DNA of 8,820 nucleotides from JAWLGW01 sp964569055 (GTDB taxonomy: Bacteria > Planctomycetota > J058): positions 1 to 8,820 of the forward strand of contig CAZMSZ010000325.1 of NCBI GenBank assembly GCA_964569055.1. The letters run 5' to 3'. The translations under genes were made by a program, and so were the position numbers. The notes beneath the pieces are model-generated. The model did not search any database and was not told the origin of the DNA. It saw nothing but the letters and a program-made list of their open reading frames with translations. Within the stretch, counting starts at the first letter, position 1; the number at the start of each line of letters is the position of its first letter. Of this stretch, positions 6,211-8,820 are shown one piece after another.

Positions 6211-6880
6211 CCCGCAGCGTGCCGTCGCGCTCGACCTCGATCACGAACCGCATGGTGGCGACGTTGCGCTGGTTGGTGAAGTAGGTCGCCTCGCTCTCCC
6301 ACACCGAGCGATAGGTCCCGCCGTAGCCGGGCAGCTCCTGCAGCAGCTTCACGTCGGCGTGGGTGTGAATGTTCGCGCGCACCGCGTCGGCCTGGATCAG
6401 GAGGCGCGCCACCTGCCGCGGCGCGAGTCGGTCGGGGACCAGGCACTTGCCGAGGACCACTCCGCCCTGGGGGATCCGCCCCGCGTCGACGCACGTGAGG
6501 TCGCTGAACGCCCGCGCGTCGACCGCCACCCCGCTCCCGTCGGCCGCCAGCCACACCAGCGGCCGCCCGTCGAGCTGGACGTCGGCGGTCACCGGCAGTG
6601 GCACCCAGGCCGGCTCCGCGCCGGCCGCCGGCGCCGGGATCTCGCGCGCCGGCAGCCGATCGGGGAAGTCGGGGAGGTTCCCGCCCCGCTCGCGCAGCTG
6701 GCTCAGGGGCGAGTCGTGGTGCTCGAGTCGGAAGGCGAGGAGCGGCTCGGCGTTGGCGTCGGCGCCCTCGGCGGGCTGCATGGCCGCCTCCTCGGTGCGG
6801 GTGGGCGGCGGCTCGCAGCCGCTGAGAACCGCCAGGAGTCCCAGCGCCGCGCTCGCGAGACCGCGTCCGAGTCGTCCCAT
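6197..6880 (-). CDS. Putative lipoprotein of unknown function
   Basis: The 227-residue product opens with basic residues, a hydrophobic stretch and a lipobox LSGC with Cys22 as the predicted lipidated residue, followed by EPPP, so it is probably anchored to a membrane and faces the periplasm. The mature protein has a flexible Pro/Ala-rich start, a likely beta-containing middle (95-150) with Cys130 and Cys146 that could form a disulphide, and a C-terminal part with NIHTHADVKLL (170-180) and an aromatic WESEATYFTNQRN segment (194-206). I do not recognise the family, and the two histidines do not match a known metal site. The Shine-Dalgarno sequence is weak (GAGGT about 14 bases upstream). The gene converges on gluQ with a 14-bp overlap and diverges from the RING-like gene across 88 bp. 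Its G/C-rich third positions and signal sequence support a real gene. Confidence 0.8.
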   Translation of the reverse strand: MGRLGRGLASAALGLLAVLSGCEPPPTRTEEAAMQPAEGADANAEPLLAFRLEHHDSPLSQLRERGGNLPDFPDRLPAREIPAPAAGAEPAWVPLPVTADVQLDGRPLVWLAADGSGVAVDARAFSDLTCVDAGRIPQGGVVLGKCLVPDRLAPRQVARLLIQADAVRANIHTHADVKLLQELPGYGGTYRSVWESEATYFTNQRNVATMRFVIEVERDGTLRVSKG

Positions 6881-6938
6881 GACCGTCGAGCTTACCTCGC
6901 CGACCCCGGCGCGGCAGCGAACCGCGCCAAGTCGCCGG

Positions 6939-6947
6939 TGCTATCCT
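6939..6947 (+). promoter_or_regulatory. Extended -10 promoter candidate for the RING-like gene
   Basis: TG-C-TATCCT has the TGn extension followed by a hexamer matching TATAAT at four of six positions. It lies 21 bases before the ATG at 6969, so the leader would be only about 15 bases and begin inside the hairpin that holds the ribosome-binding site. No -35 hexamer is recognisable at 17 bp, which extended -10 promoters can tolerate. Confidence 0.4.
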
Positions 6948-6966
6948 CCGACCCCGAGGAGGTCGG
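6948..6966 (+). promoter_or_regulatory. Hairpin enclosing the ribosome-binding site of the RING-like gene
   Basis: CCGACC (6948-6953) pairs with GGTCGG (6961-6966) across a 7-base loop. The Shine-Dalgarno sequence GAGGAGGT (6956-6963) spans the loop and the start of the 3' arm, so folding would partly hide it. If transcription starts near 6953-6955, as the proposed -10 implies, the 5' arm would be mostly missing; a start further upstream would form the full hairpin. It could therefore make translation depend on start-site choice or temperature, or be coincidental. Confidence 0.4.
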
Positions 6967-6968
6967 CC

Positions 6969-7649
6969 ATGAAGGAGAAGGCGGCGGTCGAGGTGCAGCG
7001 CTCGCCGACGCGCTGCCCCTACTGCCATGAGGAGTGCCGGTCGTCCGAGTCGAACGTGGCTTGCCACGAGTGCCTGGCGCGGCACCACGCGGGCTGCTGG
7101 GACGAGGCGGCGAGCTGCGCGAGCTGCGGGTGCGACCGGCGCATGGAGCCGGCGGCGCGCGCCCCGCTGACGCGCGAGCGGATCGTGAGCGCGCTGGTGG
7201 AGGCCGGGCACACGCGCGAGGAGGTCGAGGCGGCGCTCGACGCGCTCCGGCCCGAGGCGCTCCGGCCGGAGCCGCCCGCGCCGAGCGAGTTCGACTGGCG
7301 GGACGCGCTGACGATCACGGCCGGGCTGGCCATGCTCCTGGCGAGCATGGGCCTCGTCCCGAGCGGGTTCGCTCCATTCAACGGGCTGCACGCCGTCGGC
7401 TGGCTGGTCGTGCTGGTGGTCGCGTTCCGTTCCGGCTCAGCCCTCTACGCGTTCTGCACCCCGGCGATCCTGGCGGTCGCCTACGCGCTCGGGCTGGTCC
7501 TGAGCCAGACCGTCTACTCCTCCGAGAAGGTCGCGATCGGCGCGCTGCTGATGTTGGCCGGCGGCCTCGCGGCGGGGCTGGCGCCCAGGCTCGTCCACCG
7601 GCTCGGCGCCAAGAGCGGGGCGCGGCGCAAACCTCAGCCACGCCCGTAG
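6969..7649 (+). CDS. Membrane protein with N-terminal RING/PHD-like C4HC3 zinc head
   Basis: The 226-residue product starts at an ATG five bases after GAGGAGGT; an open frame extends far upstream but has no such site and would run against the divergent lipoprotein gene. Residues 16-53 give C16-x2-C19-x12-C32-x2-C35-x4-H40-x2-C43-x6-C50-x2-C53, an eight-ligand C4HC3 cross-brace pattern, with extra Cys23 and Cys55. This matches the prokaryotic RING finger type (Prok-RING_1-like) described in bacteria. Residues ~67-93 are a helical pair containing ALVEAGHTREEVEAAL, loosely like ubiquitin-associated or oligomerising helices. Three or four hydrophobic segments follow (~113-131, 141-156, 159-180, 188-206), and the tail is basic and cytoplasmic-looking. 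The zinc head is probably cytoplasmic. No E2, ubiquitin-like or peptidase gene is adjacent, so a ligase role is not supported here; a protein- or nucleic-acid-binding membrane sensor is equally possible. Confidence 0.85.
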   Translation: MKEKAAVEVQRSPTRCPYCHEECRSSESNVACHECLARHHAGCWDEAASCASCGCDRRMEPAARAPLTRERIVSALVEAGHTREEVEAALDALRPEALRPEPPAPSEFDWRDALTITAGLAMLLASMGLVPSGFAPFNGLHAVGWLVVLVVAFRSGSALYAFCTPAILAVAYALGLVLSQTVYSSEKVAIGALLMLAGGLAAGLAPRLVHRLGAKSGARRKPQPRP

Positions 7650-7661
7650 GGACGCTCCTCC

Positions 7662-7730
7662 TCCCGCCCGCGGTCAGCGGTCGTCGAGCAGGTTACGCCG
7701 CCGTCGCCCACCCGGAGCGAGCGGGCGGGA
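7662..7730 (+). repeat. 10-bp inverted repeat after the RING-like gene
   Basis: TCCCGCCCGC (7662-7671) and GCGGGCGGGA (7721-7730) are exact complements separated by 49 bases, starting 12 bases after the stop codon at 7649. A further GCGGGCGG copy lies near 7740 and could compete for the left arm. It may form a distant-arm hairpin that ends or protects the transcript, but there is no U-run and the loop is long, so the role is uncertain. Confidence 0.35.
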
Positions 7731-7773
7731 ACCCAACCGGCGGGCGGTGTCGTGTGAGGGGAGGAGCCCCACC

Positions 7774-7953
7774 ATGGCCCGAGCCCTCGCCCCCCCTCCG
7801 GACCGCGCCCTCGCCCCTGCCCTCAGCGTGACTTTGGGCTGGCTGGGACTGGCCCTGTGGTTCGCCGCTACGCTGGCCTGCGCGACCGCGTGGGCCCCGC
7901 GCAGCGACCCGCCGTCAGCGCACCGAGCCGCGGACCGGGTCGCGACGCGCTAG
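7774..7953 (+). CDS. Small single-pass membrane protein (59 residues)
   Basis: The ATG at 7774 is preceded by GAGGGGAGGAG with seven bases between AGGAG and the start, one of the better ribosome-binding sites in the window. A GTG 27 bases upstream in the same frame has no comparable site. The product has a basic/proline-rich N terminus, one hydrophobic helix (~17-39, GWLGLALWFAATLACATAWA) and a polar, basic tail. I recognise no family. The stop TAG (7951-7953) shares CTAG with the stop of the convergent DUF2058 gene, an arrangement more typical of two real genes than of a random frame. Some third positions are less G/C-biased than in the neighbours, so it could still be spurious. Confidence 0.5.
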   Translation: MARALAPPPDRALAPALSVTLGWLGLALWFAATLACATAWAPRSDPPSAHRAADRVATR

Positions 7954-8465
7954 CGCCCAGGGTTCCAGAACCGGACCAGCTCCTTGTCGATCCCGACCAG
8001 GGTCACCCGCAGCTTCTCGCCCACCAGCACCGAGTGCCCGAGCGGCGAGCCCGCGGGGTCCTCCACGATCCCGGCCTCCCCCGCGGCGAGCAGGCCGGCC
8101 GTCGAGTCGTCGAGGTCGAGGAACTCGACCCGGCCCGAGCGGGCCACGTAGAACCAGCGCCGCCGCCCGCCCACACCCGAGAGGCGCCCCTCGCGCAGGG
8201 TCCGCTGCACGCGCTCGTCGCGCTCCACCTCGACGCGGGCCCGCTCCCGCTCGCGGCTCTTGGCCGCCTCCGCCTCGCGCGCCGCCTCGGCCGCGCGGCG
8301 CCGCTCCTCCTCGAGGGCGGCCACCCCCTCGCGCCCGATCGCCTTCTCCTCGCGCCGCTGCTCGCGCACGAGCTGCTTGGCCTTCTTCTCGTCGAGGTGC
8401 CCCGACTTGACCAGCGCGGCGGCCAGCCCGGTCAACGGCTTGCCCTTCTTGTCCTTCTTGCCCAC
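7950..8465 (-). CDS. DUF2058 (YaiL-like) family protein
   Basis: The 171-residue product begins with a lysine-rich leader (GKKDKKGKP), then LAAALVKSGHLDEKKAKQL (14-32), which matches the start of the DUF2058 family (E. coli YaiL), where a short helix-turn-helix-like stretch is followed by a long charged helix. Residues ~25-95 are an Arg/Glu/Ala-rich coiled coil. The C-terminal part (~100-171) is beta-rich with RRRWFYVARSGRVEFLDL and ends in VRFWNPGR. Length is close to the family's ~170-180. It is cytoplasmic and basic; relatives are annotated as nucleoprotein or polynucleotide-associated, but no reaction is established. The GTG start has GGAGGG seven bases upstream. The downstream end overlaps the stop of the convergent small membrane protein gene by 4 bp. 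Confidence 0.85.
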   Translation of the reverse strand: MGKKDKKGKPLTGLAAALVKSGHLDEKKAKQLVREQRREEKAIGREGVAALEEERRRAAEAAREAEAAKSRERERARVEVERDERVQRTLREGRLSGVGGRRRWFYVARSGRVEFLDLDDSTAGLLAAGEAGIVEDPAGSPLGHSVLVGEKLRVTLVGIDKELVRFWNPGR

Positions 8466-8820
8466 CCGGCGGCCCTCCGCCCCTTAGCCTACGCTCCAGC
8501 AGGCGGCTGGTAAGCGGTAACAAGCCCCTTACGTTGAACGAGGACGTTCTGCACCGCCACCCTCAGCAGCCACGCGAGGAGGAGTGGGAGGCTGCCAATG
8601 CGGCCGAGCGGCTCGTAGACCGGGGTCGCACACCGGCTCGTCGGAGCCGCGCGGTGGAGCTCGCGGGAGCCTCTTGGTCGGCGCGGTGACCTCGGGCGGC
8701 GCGCGAGCGCGGGCCCGTCCGAGCGAGCTCCACGGGGGAGCATGGCTTTCTGGAGCTCCGCGTGCCAGCCGGTCGACCCGTCCGCCGAGCGGATCAGCTC
8801 GTCTCATGACGACGGAGGCC
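8466..8820. other. 355-bp region without a convincing gene; inverted repeats and possible gene decay
   Basis: The left part must hold the leftward promoter of the DUF2058 gene; a weak -35/-10 pair (TTACCA, TAGGCT, 16 bp apart) can be drawn near 8485-8513 on the minus strand. The rest has several inverted repeats: CCAGC/GCTGG (8496-8510), CGAGC/GCTCG (8605-8615), CGGCTC/GAGCCG with a 4-base loop (8634-8649) and GAGCTCCA/TGGAGCTC (8725-8732, 8751-8758), with a third TGGAGCTC at 8655-8662. On the minus strand, the codons from 8803 leftward to about 8743 have almost all G/C third positions but follow an in-frame TGA (8806-8804), and the good codon pattern then appears to switch frames. This may be a broken gene continuing past the right edge, or non-coding DNA. 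Confidence 0.4.

Noticed and set aside
6369..6968. Upstream extension of the RING-like frame to an ATG at 6369
   Set aside because: It runs antisense through the lipoprotein gene and lacks a ribosome-binding site, while the ATG at 6969 has GAGGAGGT at good spacing and begins just before the zinc motif.
8489..8807. Two overlapping minus-strand frames (8489-8743 and 8529-8807)
   Set aside because: Neither has a ribosome-binding site or steady codon bias, and both are Arg/Pro-rich; treated as possible decay products rather than genes.
8742..8820. Plus-strand gene starting at ATG 8742 and running off the edge
   Set aside because: A G-rich stretch stands only one or two bases from the ATG, only 26 codons are visible and nothing is recognisable in them; too little to call.

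Overview
The window is very GC-rich DNA with strong G/C preference at third codon positions, dense genes and convergent stops that overlap by a few bases. It looks like a chromosomal segment of a free-living, high-GC Gram-negative-type bacterium. Two secreted HEAT-like/von Willebrand A proteins, a bacterial RING-like membrane protein and a eukaryote-like arginyl-tRNA synthetase together suggest Planctomycetota first, with Myxococcota or a related lineage as the alternative. No rRNA, tRNA, intact mobile element, phage gene or CRISPR array is visible.

Layout. The left edge (1-128) carries 46-bp tandem repeats, followed by a 16-bp inverted repeat (133-200) that contains the stop codon of the first gene. 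Two paralogous leftward genes follow (194-1393 and 1481-2977); each encodes an exported protein with a helical N-terminal half and a C-terminal VWA domain with an intact MIDAS site. They are separated by 87 bp holding a terminator-like hairpin. A 274-bp divergent control region (2978-3251) leads to the rightward pair argS (3252-5246) and gluQ (5254-6210), 7 bp apart and probably co-transcribed. gluQ meets a leftward lipoprotein gene (6197-6880) with a 14-bp convergent overlap. An 88-bp divergent gap then leads to a rightward gene for a membrane protein with an N-terminal C4HC3 zinc-binding (RING/PHD-like) head (6969-7649). A probable 59-residue single-pass membrane protein (7774-7953) ends in a CTAG shared with the stop of a leftward DUF2058 (YaiL-like) gene (7950-8465). 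The last 355 bp hold no convincing gene but several inverted repeats and possible coding decay.

How the genes relate. argS and gluQ are the one clear functional unit: ArgRS charges tRNA-Arg for translation, and Glu-Q-RS puts glutamate on queuosine-34 of tRNA-Asp, implying the organism makes or salvages queuosine. The VWA pair looks like a duplicated module acting outside the cytoplasm. The lipoprotein, RING-like protein, small membrane protein and DUF2058 protein are separate transcription units with no evident shared pathway. The most unusual items are the coiled-coil insertion and non-canonical KMSKS loop of ArgRS, the membrane-anchored C4HC3 protein whose ribosome-binding site lies in a hairpin, and the repeat/inverted-repeat structure after the first VWA gene. 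I see no clear multi-gene defence or biosynthetic system.
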